Positions 15,831-23,088 of a stretch of DNA of 64,000 bases are shown here, piece after piece. A program made the translations under genes and the position numbers. Where the stretch lies: NCBI RefSeq assembly GCF_043944905.1, contig NZ_JBIMSN010000042.1:1-64000 (forward strand), written 5' to 3'. The DNA comes from Antrihabitans spumae. GTDB taxonomy: Bacteria > Actinomycetota > Actinomycetes > Mycobacteriales > Mycobacteriaceae. The notes beneath the pieces were generated by a model, which had not been told where the DNA came from, did no database searches, and was given only the letters and a program-made list of their open reading frames with translations. Within the stretch, counting starts at the first letter, position 1, and each line of letters opens with the position of its first letter.

Positions 15831-16504
15831 AACGGCGGTGCCGGATCGGTCGTCAGTGGCGTCCGCAGCGTGCGCGCAGCCAGGTGCAACGGCAGCGGCC
15901 TGCCGAGCACAGCGAACGGCCTGCTGTCGCCGGTGAAGGTGAACTGCCTGACGACGTCGGTGAAGCCGAGTCTGCGGTACAGCCGCCAGGCGCGGTTGCT
16001 CTCGCCGTCGACCTCCGGAGTGGAGAGCAATGCCGTTCGTTCGGTGCGGTCGTCGAGGAGTCGTCGCAACATGGCCTCGCCGAGACCGTGTCCCTGCGCG
16101 GCGGGGTGGACGTGCAGTTCGGTGAGTTCGAAATAACTCGACAGCATCGCGAGAGTGGCTTCTTCCGTCCAGCCGAATCGGCGCATGCCGTCGTGGACCT
16201 GTTGATGCCACCACTGATGCGGTGCGCCGCGGTAGCCGTACGCAACGGCGACCAGTGGTGAGTCTCGATTCGCATGCGAGTTCGGGTCGGCGAGTATTGC
16301 ACCGACAGCACGCCACCCCGGCCGCGAAATATGTTCGGCCCACATCGGTGCGCGATGGTGCTCGGTTCCGCGTGGGTACTCCATGGCTGCGACGTAGATC
16401 GCCAAGGCTTCGCGCAGTCTGGCTCGCACGTCGGCTGCGGACAGATCGACGACGACGGGAGTGTCCGCTGGGTTGATGGCGGGGTCGATCTCCACTGCCC
16501 TCAC
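15827..16504 (-). CDS. GNAT family N-acetyltransferase (Rv2170-like)
   Basis: Acetyl-CoA-dependent transferase of 225 aa. The GNAT core is at about residues 125-195: ELHVHPAAQGHGLGEAMLRRLLDD holds the Q/RxxGxG/A acetyl-CoA loop, and NRAWRLYRRLGFTDV is motif B. The positional homologue in M. tuberculosis, Rv2170, has been reported to acetylate isocitrate dehydrogenase; the substrate here is not known. First gene of a minus-strand operon with the CrtO-like gene, cruF, lppM and GT2. The GTG at 16504 gives the longest form; a GTG at 16495 is also possible. It is divergent from the HEPN-domain gene. Confidence 0.83.
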   Translation of the reverse strand: MRAVEIDPAINPADTPVVVDLSAADVRARLREALAIYVAAMEYPRGTEHHRAPMWAEHISRPGWRAVGAILADPNSHANRDSPLVAVAYGYRGAPHQWWHQQVHDGMRRFGWTEEATLAMLSSYFELTELHVHPAAQGHGLGEAMLRRLLDDRTERTALLSTPEVDGESNRAWRLYRRLGFTDVVRQFTFTGDSRPFAVLGRPLPLHLAARTLRTPLTTDPAPPL

Positions 16505-16567
16505 CCTTTTCTGTCGGCGACTTGTCGATTGGCGAACTTGTCGGTGGGTCGATCTATATTCAAACCG

Positions 16568-16583
16568 TCGAATGAATGTTCGA
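16568..16583. promoter_or_regulatory. Candidate LexA (SOS) box
   Basis: TCGAATGAATGTTCGA matches the actinobacterial SOS-box pattern TCGAAC-N4-GTTCGA at 11 of 12 fixed positions (C to T at position 6). It lies in the 177-bp divergent gap, 99 bp before the HEPN-domain gene and 64 bp before the acetyltransferase operon. No LexA footprint can be inferred beyond the match. Confidence 0.5.
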
Positions 16584-16681
16584 CGCCGTTGATCCGGCGA
16601 ATGCCCGTGGGAAGCGGGTTTCGCCGGATCGACGGGCGAACGGTTCTTAATCGTCCGGCCGATAGCGAGGAGGTCATTGAC

Positions 16682-17140
16682 ATGGCTGGTCAGATTGCTC
16701 GGACCAAGCTAACTCACGGTCCCGGGAACACGCGAGGTCCGCGGGTCCTGCTGGAGCGTGCTGATCGCCTGTTGATGGACGCAGTCGGCGAAGACGATCC
16801 GAGAGAGCGCTTCCAGGTTGCCTATCTCGCTGCGCTTCGCGGTGCTGCTGCGCTGCTCGCCGGCAGCGCGCCGGCCAAGCCGACCCGCGAGCGGTCGCGC
16901 AGCGCCTGGGTCCTGATGGCTCGTGCAGCCCCGGAGTTCGTGATGTGGGCCGATTACTTTGCCGATCACTCCGCGACGAGGGCTGCGTTGGAAGCAGGTC
17001 TCTCGCGTGAGGTCACAGTTGCCGAGGCGGACGACTTCTACACCCGCGTCGGCGCCTTTTTGCACGACGTCGAGGACGCGGTCGGCGACGGAGGACGGCT
17101 ACGCCCGGCACCGGACTGGGACACCGAAGTTTCTGCTTGA
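16682..17140 (+). CDS. SAV_6107 family HEPN domain protein
   Basis: A 152-aa helical protein of the SAV_6107-type HEPN family, found across actinobacteria and without a firm function. Visible features are a basic N-terminus, a helical core from about residue 20 to 140 with RVLLERADRLLMDAV, YLAALRGAAALLA and RSAWVLMARAAPEFVMWADYF, and an acidic end. I do not see the Rx4-6H ribonuclease motif of toxin HEPN proteins, so enzyme activity is doubtful. The ATG at 16682 has GAGGAGG 9 nt upstream; the open frame extends further 5' but without support. A candidate SOS box lies upstream, which would fit a DNA-stress role. Confidence 0.8.
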   Translation: MAGQIARTKLTHGPGNTRGPRVLLERADRLLMDAVGEDDPRERFQVAYLAALRGAAALLAGSAPAKPTRERSRSAWVLMARAAPEFVMWADYFADHSATRAALEAGLSREVTVAEADDFYTRVGAFLHDVEDAVGDGGRLRPAPDWDTEVSA

Positions 17141-17403
17141 TCAGATTCTTGGGATGTTTCGGGGTCGTGACGAGCCGATGAAGGCCGCTCGACGTGCTGA
17201 TAACGGGTTTGCGCCGGCTTCGGAGAGGGTGTCCGAATTGGATACCTGCCGGTCTGGTGCGTCAATTCTTGACATGTCGTTTGCCGAGTAGGTGGTCCCA
17301 CGTAGATTCACCTCGTATCATGGTGAACAGGTAGCCGCGAAAGTCGGCTATTCGTCGTCTTTGCACACAGACGTCGACAGTTTCTAGTGCCGGGGGAGGT
17401 ACC

Positions 17404-17841
17404 GTGCCACTCTCCGAGCACGAGCAGCGCATGCTCGATCAGATCGAGAGCGCGCTCTATGCTGAGGATCCCAAGTTTGCGTCGACCGTGAAAGCTGGTC
17501 GGATGCGAGCGGCGACAAGTCGCCGTCGTCTGCAAGCAATCGCTCTGTTCGCCCTAGGTCTCGTACTACTCGTCACTGGCGTAGCTCTGCCGATTTTGCG
17601 GCCGGGCAACTTCCCGATCATCAGCCTGGTTGGTTTCCTGGTGATGTTCGGAGCAGGAGTGTTGCTTCTGCTCGGTGGATCGGGCAAGGCCCAACCGAAC
17701 GGCGGTTCCGATACGTCTACCGGCACCGGGGGAGGCGGATCCAAACCCTCCGGTCCTGGCAAGGCGCGAGGGTCTCGCAAATCCGGTGGCTTCGCGTCCC
17801 GGATGGAAGACCGTTTCCGCCGCAGATTCGAACAAGAGTAG
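17404..17841 (+). CDS. DUF3040 membrane protein (Rv2169c-like)
   Basis: Conserved actinobacterial membrane protein of 145 aa, unknown function. The N-terminal MPLSEHEQRMLDQIE motif is typical of DUF3040; two transmembrane segments follow (about 44-64 and 70-92), then a Gly/Ser/Lys-rich cytoplasmic tail ending in Arg-rich FRRRF. The GTG start at 17404 has GGGGGAGG 4 nt upstream. It is the positional homologue of M. tuberculosis Rv2169c, just upstream of mraZ, but here a 665-bp gap separates them. The 263 bp before it carry no gene; TATCAT near 17317 could be a -10 element. Confidence 0.85.
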   Translation: MPLSEHEQRMLDQIESALYAEDPKFASTVKAGRMRAATSRRRLQAIALFALGLVLLVTGVALPILRPGNFPIISLVGFLVMFGAGVLLLLGGSGKAQPNGGSDTSTGTGGGGSKPSGPGKARGSRKSGGFASRMEDRFRRRFEQE

Positions 17842-17941
17842 GAATCGGACCTTCGGGTCCACCTCTCTGCCATAGCAACGCATAACGGCGTCGTACCGAA
17901 AGGTGCGGCGCCTTTTGTGCGTCGGGTTCACGTCAGCTGCA

Positions 17942-17972
17942 CGGTGGCGTCAGGGGTCCTTCGACCCCGGCC
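17942..17972 (+). repeat. 31-bp direct repeat, copy 1
   Basis: Identical to 18127-18157 at 30 of 31 positions. Each copy contains a short hairpin: in copy 1 GGGGTC, loop CTTC, GACCCC at 17953-17968; in copy 2 the last pair is broken. The copies are 185 bp apart and flank the microsatellite. Confidence 0.85.
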
Positions 17973-18072
17973 AGCGGAGGGAGAGGACCCCTCACGCCGT
18001 CGGCCGGCGGAAATTGCGGAGCGGATGTGGCATCGGTCCCGCATAGGGGCACCAATGTGCCATTCGCTCCGC

Positions 18073-18120
18073 GGTGGCGGTGGCGGTGGCGGTGGCGGTG
18101 GTCGTGGCGGTGGCGGCGGC
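18073..18120 (+). repeat. GGTGGC hexanucleotide microsatellite
   Basis: Eight consecutive 6-nt units: four exact GGTGGC, then GGTGGT, CGTGGC, GGTGGC and GGCGGC. The purine-rich G tracts could form unusual structure on one strand. It is not in a credible reading frame and has no spacer structure, so it is not CRISPR. Confidence 0.85.
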
Positions 18121-18126
18121 CGGTGC

Positions 18127-18157
18127 CGGTGGCGTCAGGGGTCCTTCGACCCTGGCC
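18127..18157 (+). repeat. 31-bp direct repeat, copy 2
   Basis: Second copy of the 17942-17972 repeat with one substitution (C to T near position 27). It runs into GTGAGGGGCACCC (18164-18176), a 13-mer that also occurs at 46416-46428 between two convergent genes, hinting at a small dispersed intergenic element. Confidence 0.8.
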
Positions 18158-18442
18158 GACGGCGTGAGGGGCACCCTCGCCCCGTCCGCGGCACCGATTT
18201 CACGGCCTGCCCCCACTTTGCCCCACCCGCTCCTCCACTTCGCCCCACCGGGCGCATCGAGCACCACTAATCCCACCCGAACGCTGTTTTCGGCCGCCTC
18301 GGGCCCGATATCTGCCTGTCCCACGGCTCCATGTGACGCGCTGACACCAACGAGCAAATTCCGAAGTTACCTGGGCTTATGCCGACTGAACTGCATGTTT
18401 GTGGCCGCGCCCAAGAAGAAACTCTCTAGTGGTCATTGAATG

Positions 18443-18467
18443 TGGGGGAAAGTGGGGTAATGTGGTG
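18443..18467 (+). promoter_or_regulatory. MraZ operator: three direct TGG(G/T)G boxes
   Basis: TGGGG at 18443, TGGGG at 18453 and TGGTG at 18463 repeat at exactly 10-nt steps, 40-64 bp before the mraZ start. MraZ proteins bind TGGGN direct repeats with 5-nt spacers upstream of their own gene, so this is the expected autoregulatory site of the dcw operon. Confidence 0.8.
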
Positions 18468-18506
18468 CTCAGCGGAGAGCCGTGGTGATCCAGTGGGAGG
18501 TGTCGA

Positions 18507-18938
18507 GTGTTTCTCGGTACCTACACGCCAAAGCTCGACGACAAGGGGCGGCTTACGTTGCCCGCAAAGTTCCGTGACGAGTTGGCAGGAGGGTTGATGG
18601 TGACAAAAGGGCAAGATCACAGCCTCGCCGTCTACCCGCGCGACAAGTTCATGGAACTCGCAAAGCGAGCCTCGGCAGCACCTCGTAGCGATCCGGATGC
18701 TCGCGCGTTCGTTCGCAACCTGGCATCGGGAACAGATGAGCAGCATCCCGACGCGCAAGGTCGGATCACGTTGTCGTCTGCTCACCGGACCTACGCAGGC
18801 CTGACGAAGGACTGTGTTGTCTCGGGTTCGTTCGACTTCCTCGAGATCTGGGACAAAGCAGCGTGGGAGGAATACACCGCGCGCAGCGAAGAGAACTACT
18901 CGCAAGGAATCCACGAGTCGCTCGGCGGGATCCTGTAG
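18507..18938 (+). CDS. mraZ: Transcriptional regulator MraZ
   Basis: DNA-binding protein (143 aa) that forms a ring of subunits and represses its own operon, the dcw cluster. Two SpoVT/AbrB-like halves are visible: FLGTYTPKLDDKGRLTLPAKFRD (about 2-24) and DAQGRITLSSAHRTYAGL (about 78-95), each with the DxxGRxxLP-type core. GTG start at 18507 with GGGAGG 6 nt upstream; an operator of three boxes lies just ahead. The next gene, rsmH, follows after about 158 bp. Confidence 0.96.
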   Translation: MFLGTYTPKLDDKGRLTLPAKFRDELAGGLMVTKGQDHSLAVYPRDKFMELAKRASAAPRSDPDARAFVRNLASGTDEQHPDAQGRITLSSAHRTYAGLTKDCVVSGSFDFLEIWDKAAWEEYTARSEENYSQGIHESLGGIL

Positions 18939-19096
18939 CCCGCCTACGACCCGAAGGCGAGTGCCGCGAGGCCTCTGCCCGACCGGGACCCTGACGCACT
19001 TCCCCAGCGCCAGGTTCCCCAATCGGACAGGGACCCCGAAGCATTCGCCCCCCAACGTAGCGGCCGACAGTCAGCGTGCACGACCCGGAGGACAAG

Positions 19097-20149
19097 GTGG
19101 ACCGCGACGTGGAGGGGGACGAGAATGCGGGTAGCCCGACCGAATCCGACACAGCCGGCGATGCATCCCGCAACACGCGGCACATCCCGGTACTCCTGCA
19201 CCGCGCGGACGACCTTCTCGGACCGGCGTTGCGCGTCGACGGTATAGATGTCGACGGAGCCGTTCTGATCGACGCCACCCTCGGCCTCGGCGGACATTCG
19301 GAACATTTTCTCCGTAGCTATCCCAAACTGCGCCTCGTCGGGCTCGATCGCGATCCAGCAGCGCTCGACTTGGCTGCCGCTCGACTGGCTCCCTTTCGGG
19401 ATCGAATCACGTTGGTGCACAGCACCTATGACGGTATCGTCGACGCTTTGGACCAGGCGGGTCTCCCGCCGACCGAGTCGGTCAGTGCGATTCTCTTCGA
19501 TCTCGGTGTCTCGTCGATGCAACTCGACGAGGCCGACCGTGGCTTCGCGTACTCGATAGACGCTCCGCTCGACATGCGGATGGACCCGACGACCGGACAA
19601 ACTGCCGCCGACATCCTCAACACCTACGGTCACGGCGACCTGGCACGGGTACTCAAGACCTACGGCGAGGAACGTTTCGCAGGCCGCATCGCCTCGGAGG
19701 TGCTGCGCCGCCGCAAGGAGACGCCGTTCACCACGAGTGCGGCGCTCGTCGAACTGCTATACGACGCGATTCCAGCCGCGACCCGTCGCACGGGTGGTCA
19801 CCCTGCCAAGCGCACTTTTCAAGCTCTGCGCGTCGAGGTGAACGGCGAACTCGATTCGTTGCAGGCAGCGATACCCGCAGCCCTCGATTCGCTGAGGGTC
19901 GGCGGTCGAGTCGTTTTCATGTCCTACCAATCACTGGAGGACCGCGTGGTCAAACAGGCCCTTGCGCCACGGGTCGTCTCACGAACACCCGCCGGTCTGC
20001 CGGTCGAACTGCCAGGTATGGGACCCGAATTCGCACTGCTGACCCGCGGCGCGGAACGGGCAACCGAACAAGAAATAGACGAAAACCCGAGATCGGCTCC
20101 GGTGCGCATGCGTGCTGCGGAACGGATTGCCAGGAGGTCGGCGGCATGA
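19097..20149 (+). CDS. rsmH: 16S rRNA (cytosine-1402 N4)-methyltransferase
   Basis: SAM-dependent methyltransferase that modifies N4 of C1402 in 16S rRNA. About 350 aa from GTG 19097. Motifs: HIPVLLHRADDLL, the SAM loop DATLGLGGHSEHFL, GLDRDPAALDLA, DLGVSSMQLDEADRGFAY, and near the C-terminus AKRTFQALRVEVN and ISYQSLEDR-like MSYQSLEDR. I chose GTG 19097 because GGAGG is 5 nt upstream; GTG 19076 adds 7 residues and lacks a ribosome site. Its stop overlaps the ftsL start (ATGA). The N-terminal acidic extension before HIPVLL is longer than in E. coli. Confidence 0.95.
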   Translation: MDRDVEGDENAGSPTESDTAGDASRNTRHIPVLLHRADDLLGPALRVDGIDVDGAVLIDATLGLGGHSEHFLRSYPKLRLVGLDRDPAALDLAAARLAPFRDRITLVHSTYDGIVDALDQAGLPPTESVSAILFDLGVSSMQLDEADRGFAYSIDAPLDMRMDPTTGQTAADILNTYGHGDLARVLKTYGEERFAGRIASEVLRRRKETPFTTSAALVELLYDAIPAATRRTGGHPAKRTFQALRVEVNGELDSLQAAIPAALDSLRVGGRVVFMSYQSLEDRVVKQALAPRVVSRTPAGLPVELPGMGPEFALLTRGAERATEQEIDENPRSAPVRMRAAERIARRSAA

Positions 20150-20991
20150 GCGTTGGAACTGCAGCTAGAGGGACCGATTCTCGAAAAGCGAAGTCTCGAA
20201 GCACGAAGTCGCGGGACGAGGCAACAGGCGTGGATCGCAAAGGTCTTGCGAAGCAGGACAAGTCGGGCTCCGGCGTGCTGGCGAAGCGCGGCGGCGGCAA
20301 GAAGGCCGACGCTTCGGGCGGTCGGTCGAGTGCTGCCTCCCGCGCATACGAACGCCGCCAGCAGCGCGCCGTCGCCGTACTCGGTGACGACGTGGCAACC
20401 GGCGTGCTCCCCAAGCGATCGAACGCGTTCGCGGCGCGAATTCCGTTCGTGGCGACCATTATCGGCATGCTGTCCGTCGGTCTGATGATGACGCTCCTGC
20501 TGACGACACGGGCGGCCGAAGACAGCTATCAGCTCAGTGCCGCACGTGAAGCGAACCAGAAGCTCGCGCAGGAACGTGACGCGTTGCAGAAGGAAGTGCA
20601 GAGCAACGACTCGCCACCCGAGCTCGCTGCAAAGGCGCGCGACCTCGGCATGATTCCCGCGAAGGACCCGGCGAAACTTGTTGTCGCACCGGACGGCGGC
20701 GTCCTCGTAGTCGGAACGCCTGCACCCGCTCAGGGTGCGCCCGCTCCGCTGCTCAACGCCCCGGCACCGGGTGCGACGCAGGTGCGTCCCGGCGTACCGA
20801 CCGTGCCCAACCGCACGCCTGTCGCGACGGCACCTCCCGCGTCGACACCGCCCGCAGCAACTCCACCTGGCACGGCACCCCCGGTACGCGCCACGCCGCA
20901 GACTCCGAATAGTCCTCAGGTACAAGCCCAGGGTGAACAATTGGTACCCATGACGATCACTCCGCAGCCCGCCGATGCGGGGCCGCGGTGA
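20146..20991 (+). CDS. ftsL: Cell division protein FtsL-like (Rv2164c type)
   Basis: Bitopic division protein (281 aa) of the FtsQLB complex. A long basic, Ala/Lys-rich cytoplasmic part (1-97), one transmembrane segment (about 98-120), a short coiled coil (SAAREANQKLAQERDALQKE) and a Pro/Thr/Ala-rich outer tail rich in PPA repeats. Length and layout fit actinobacterial FtsL, which is far longer than the E. coli protein. Start ATG overlaps the rsmH stop, and its stop overlaps the ftsI start (GTGA), so the three are coupled. Sequence conservation is weak; the call rests on position and topology. Confidence 0.85.
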   Translation: MSVGTAARGTDSRKAKSRSTKSRDEATGVDRKGLAKQDKSGSGVLAKRGGGKKADASGGRSSAASRAYERRQQRAVAVLGDDVATGVLPKRSNAFAARIPFVATIIGMLSVGLMMTLLLTTRAAEDSYQLSAAREANQKLAQERDALQKEVQSNDSPPELAAKARDLGMIPAKDPAKLVVAPDGGVLVVGTPAPAQGAPAPLLNAPAPGATQVRPGVPTVPNRTPVATAPPASTPPAATPPGTAPPVRATPQTPNSPQVQAQGEQLVPMTITPQPADAGPR

Positions 20992-22934
20992 GTCGCCCGC
21001 CGCATCGCTCGCCACGCTCGGCCGGCGACCGTAGGGCGACCGACCCCCGTCGAACCGCCGACCGTCGTGCCAACCTCGGCAGGGTGACCGCAGCGCGCCC
21101 GGTGTCCACGAACAGACAGGCAGGCAACCGGTCCAAGAAGCAGTCGGCCATGCGCTATCGATTCGGGGTCGGCCGCACAGTTATGTTCTTGGCCTTGGGA
21201 ATTGCGGCTGTGCAACTGTTGTGGGTGCAGGGCTTCTCGGCGGCGGAGTTGTCGGCTCAGGCGGCCGACCAGCGGACCACCACACTCGTCGATCCGGCGA
21301 CGCGCGGAGCGATCACCGACCGCAACGGCAAGCCGATCGCATTCACGATGCAGGCAAAAGCGTTGACGTTTCAGCCAACTCGGGTCCGCGACGAGCTGAC
21401 CAAGGCTCACGAGAAGGATCCGACCGCGCCGCAGGTCGACGATCGCCTGAAGGCGATCGCAAAGTTGGTGCACGACAAGCTCGGTTTGGTCGAAAAGGAC
21501 GTGCTTGCGAGTCTGAAGAGTTCCGAGTCGTTCGTGTATTTGGCGCGTGGCGTCGATCCCGCTGTGGCAACGGAGATTTCGGAGAAGTTTCCTGAGGTCG
21601 GCTTGGAGCGTCAGGACATCCGTGAGTACCCGGGCGGGTCGCTCGCCGCGAACATCGTCGGCGCGACGGGGTGGGACGGGCACGGTCTGCTCGGTTTGGA
21701 ATCCTCGCTCGACTCCTCGCTGGCAGGCACCAACGGTTCCGAAACTTACGACCGTGGCTCCGACGGCGCTGTGATTCCCGGCAGTTGGCGGGACAAACAA
21801 CCGGCGGTCAACGGTTCGGGTGTCGAGCTGACGATCGACGCCGACCTGCAGTACTACGTGCAACAGCAGGTCCAGCAGGCGAAGGACCTCTCCGGTGCGC
21901 AGAACGCGTCGGCGGTCGTGCTCGACTCCGTTACCGGCGAAGTGCTTGCGATGTCGAACGACGCGACCTTCGATCCGTCCAAAGGCGTCGGCAACAACAA
22001 GAACGCCGAGATGGGCAACCTGTCGGTGACGTCACCGTTCGAGCCGGGCTCGGTCAACAAGATCGTCACCGCTGCGGCGGCAATCGAGTACGGCGTCACC
22101 AATCCTGATGAGGTGCTTCAGGTTCCGGGCAGCATCAGGATGTCGGGCACTACCGTGAGCGACGCGTGGGAGCACGGCGTCGAGCCGTATACGACGACCG
22201 GAATCTTCGGTAAGTCGTCCAACGTCGGAACGCTGATGCTTGCGCAACGTGTCGGTGAGACTCGGTTTGCGGACATGTTGACGAAGTTCGGGCTCGGCCA
22301 GCGCACCGATGTCGGATTGCCTGGCGAGAGTGCGGGCTATGTGCCGAGCCGCGAACAGTGGTCCGGTTCGACATTCGCGAACTTGCCTATCGGGCAGGGT
22401 CTTTCGATGACATTGCTGCAGATGACCGCGATGTTCCAGGCGGTCGCGAACGACGGCGTGCGAGTCCCGCCACGCATCGTGCGCGCGAAGGTCGACTCCG
22501 ACGGCGACCGCACCGAGGAGCAGGCACCCGAAGGAATTCGGGTAGTCAGCGAGCAGACGGCTGCCACGCTGCGCAACATGTTCCGGGCGGTCACCCAGCG
22601 CGACCCGATGGGGGTCCAGCAGGGGACAGGCGCATCAGCGGGGATCGAGGGCTATCAGGTCGCGGGCAAGACCGGGACCGCGCAGAAGGTCGATCCGAAG
22701 TGCAAGTGTTACTCCCAGTCCGAGTACTGGATCACCTTCGCGGGTCTGGCACCAGCAGACAATCCGCGTTATGTGGTCGGGATCATGCTCGACGCCCCGG
22801 TGCGTGGTGTCGACGGTGGCGGTGGCCAGTCCGCGGCACCGCTGTTCCACAACATTGCGTCGTGGCTGCTGCAGCGTGACAGCGTGCCGTTGTCTCCGGA
22901 TCCAGGCCAGCCGCTCGTGCTGCAAGCCAGCTGA
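20988..22934 (+). CDS. ftsI: Septal peptidoglycan transpeptidase FtsI (PBP3/PbpB)
   Basis: Class B penicillin-binding protein that cross-links septal peptidoglycan with FtsW. 648 aa: an Arg-rich cytoplasmic N-terminus, one transmembrane helix (about 66-85), a pedestal domain with RGAITDRNG, and the transpeptidase domain with the acyl-serine motif SVNK (S355), SSN (S410) and KTG (K561). GTG start overlapping ftsL. The four genes found between pbpB and murE in M. tuberculosis (Rv2159c-Rv2162c) are absent here; a 154-bp gap leads to murE. Confidence 0.96.
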   Translation: MSRPPHRSPRSAGDRRATDPRRTADRRANLGRVTAARPVSTNRQAGNRSKKQSAMRYRFGVGRTVMFLALGIAAVQLLWVQGFSAAELSAQAADQRTTTLVDPATRGAITDRNGKPIAFTMQAKALTFQPTRVRDELTKAHEKDPTAPQVDDRLKAIAKLVHDKLGLVEKDVLASLKSSESFVYLARGVDPAVATEISEKFPEVGLERQDIREYPGGSLAANIVGATGWDGHGLLGLESSLDSSLAGTNGSETYDRGSDGAVIPGSWRDKQPAVNGSGVELTIDADLQYYVQQQVQQAKDLSGAQNASAVVLDSVTGEVLAMSNDATFDPSKGVGNNKNAEMGNLSVTSPFEPGSVNKIVTAAAAIEYGVTNPDEVLQVPGSIRMSGTTVSDAWEHGVEPYTTTGIFGKSSNVGTLMLAQRVGETRFADMLTKFGLGQRTDVGLPGESAGYVPSREQWSGSTFANLPIGQGLSMTLLQMTAMFQAVANDGVRVPPRIVRAKVDSDGDRTEEQAPEGIRVVSEQTAATLRNMFRAVTQRDPMGVQQGTGASAGIEGYQVAGKTGTAQKVDPKCKCYSQSEYWITFAGLAPADNPRYVVGIMLDAPVRGVDGGGGQSAAPLFHNIASWLLQRDSVPLSPDPGQPLVLQAS

Positions 22935-23088
22935 GCTGTGTCGACGCCTCCGATCGACCTGTCGCGACCCTGTGGCGTGACGATGGCAACAGTCTCAATA
23001 CGGCCAGGAATTCACGCGGGAACGTCACCGCCGGTAACCTGACCAGTCGACCAGTCGGGCGTGCCCGGCACACTTCGAGAGGAGCACG

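Larger units (their letters stand above)
17842..18442. other. Non-coding GC-rich spacer before the dcw cluster
   Basis: About 600 bp without a credible gene. Open frames here are low-complexity (poly-Gly/Ala/Val) and lack start signals. The segment holds a 31-bp direct repeat, an 18-bp perfect inverted repeat (17988-18005 with 18154-18171) and a GGTGGC-type microsatellite. Its right end probably contains the mraZ promoter, but I cannot place -35 and -10 boxes with confidence. Confidence 0.7.

Noticed and set aside
14268..16343. Longer form of the CrtO-like gene starting at 16343
   Set aside because: The extra 5' part is a frame-shadow of the GNAT gene; the flavin-binding fold begins at the GTG at 15830.
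18073..18120. CRISPR-like array
   Set aside because: Units are contiguous 6-mers with no spacers; it is a microsatellite.
18074..18439. 121-codon open frame in the spacer before mraZ
   Set aside because: Low-complexity Val/Ala/Gly sequence made by the GGTGGC repeat, without a ribosome site.
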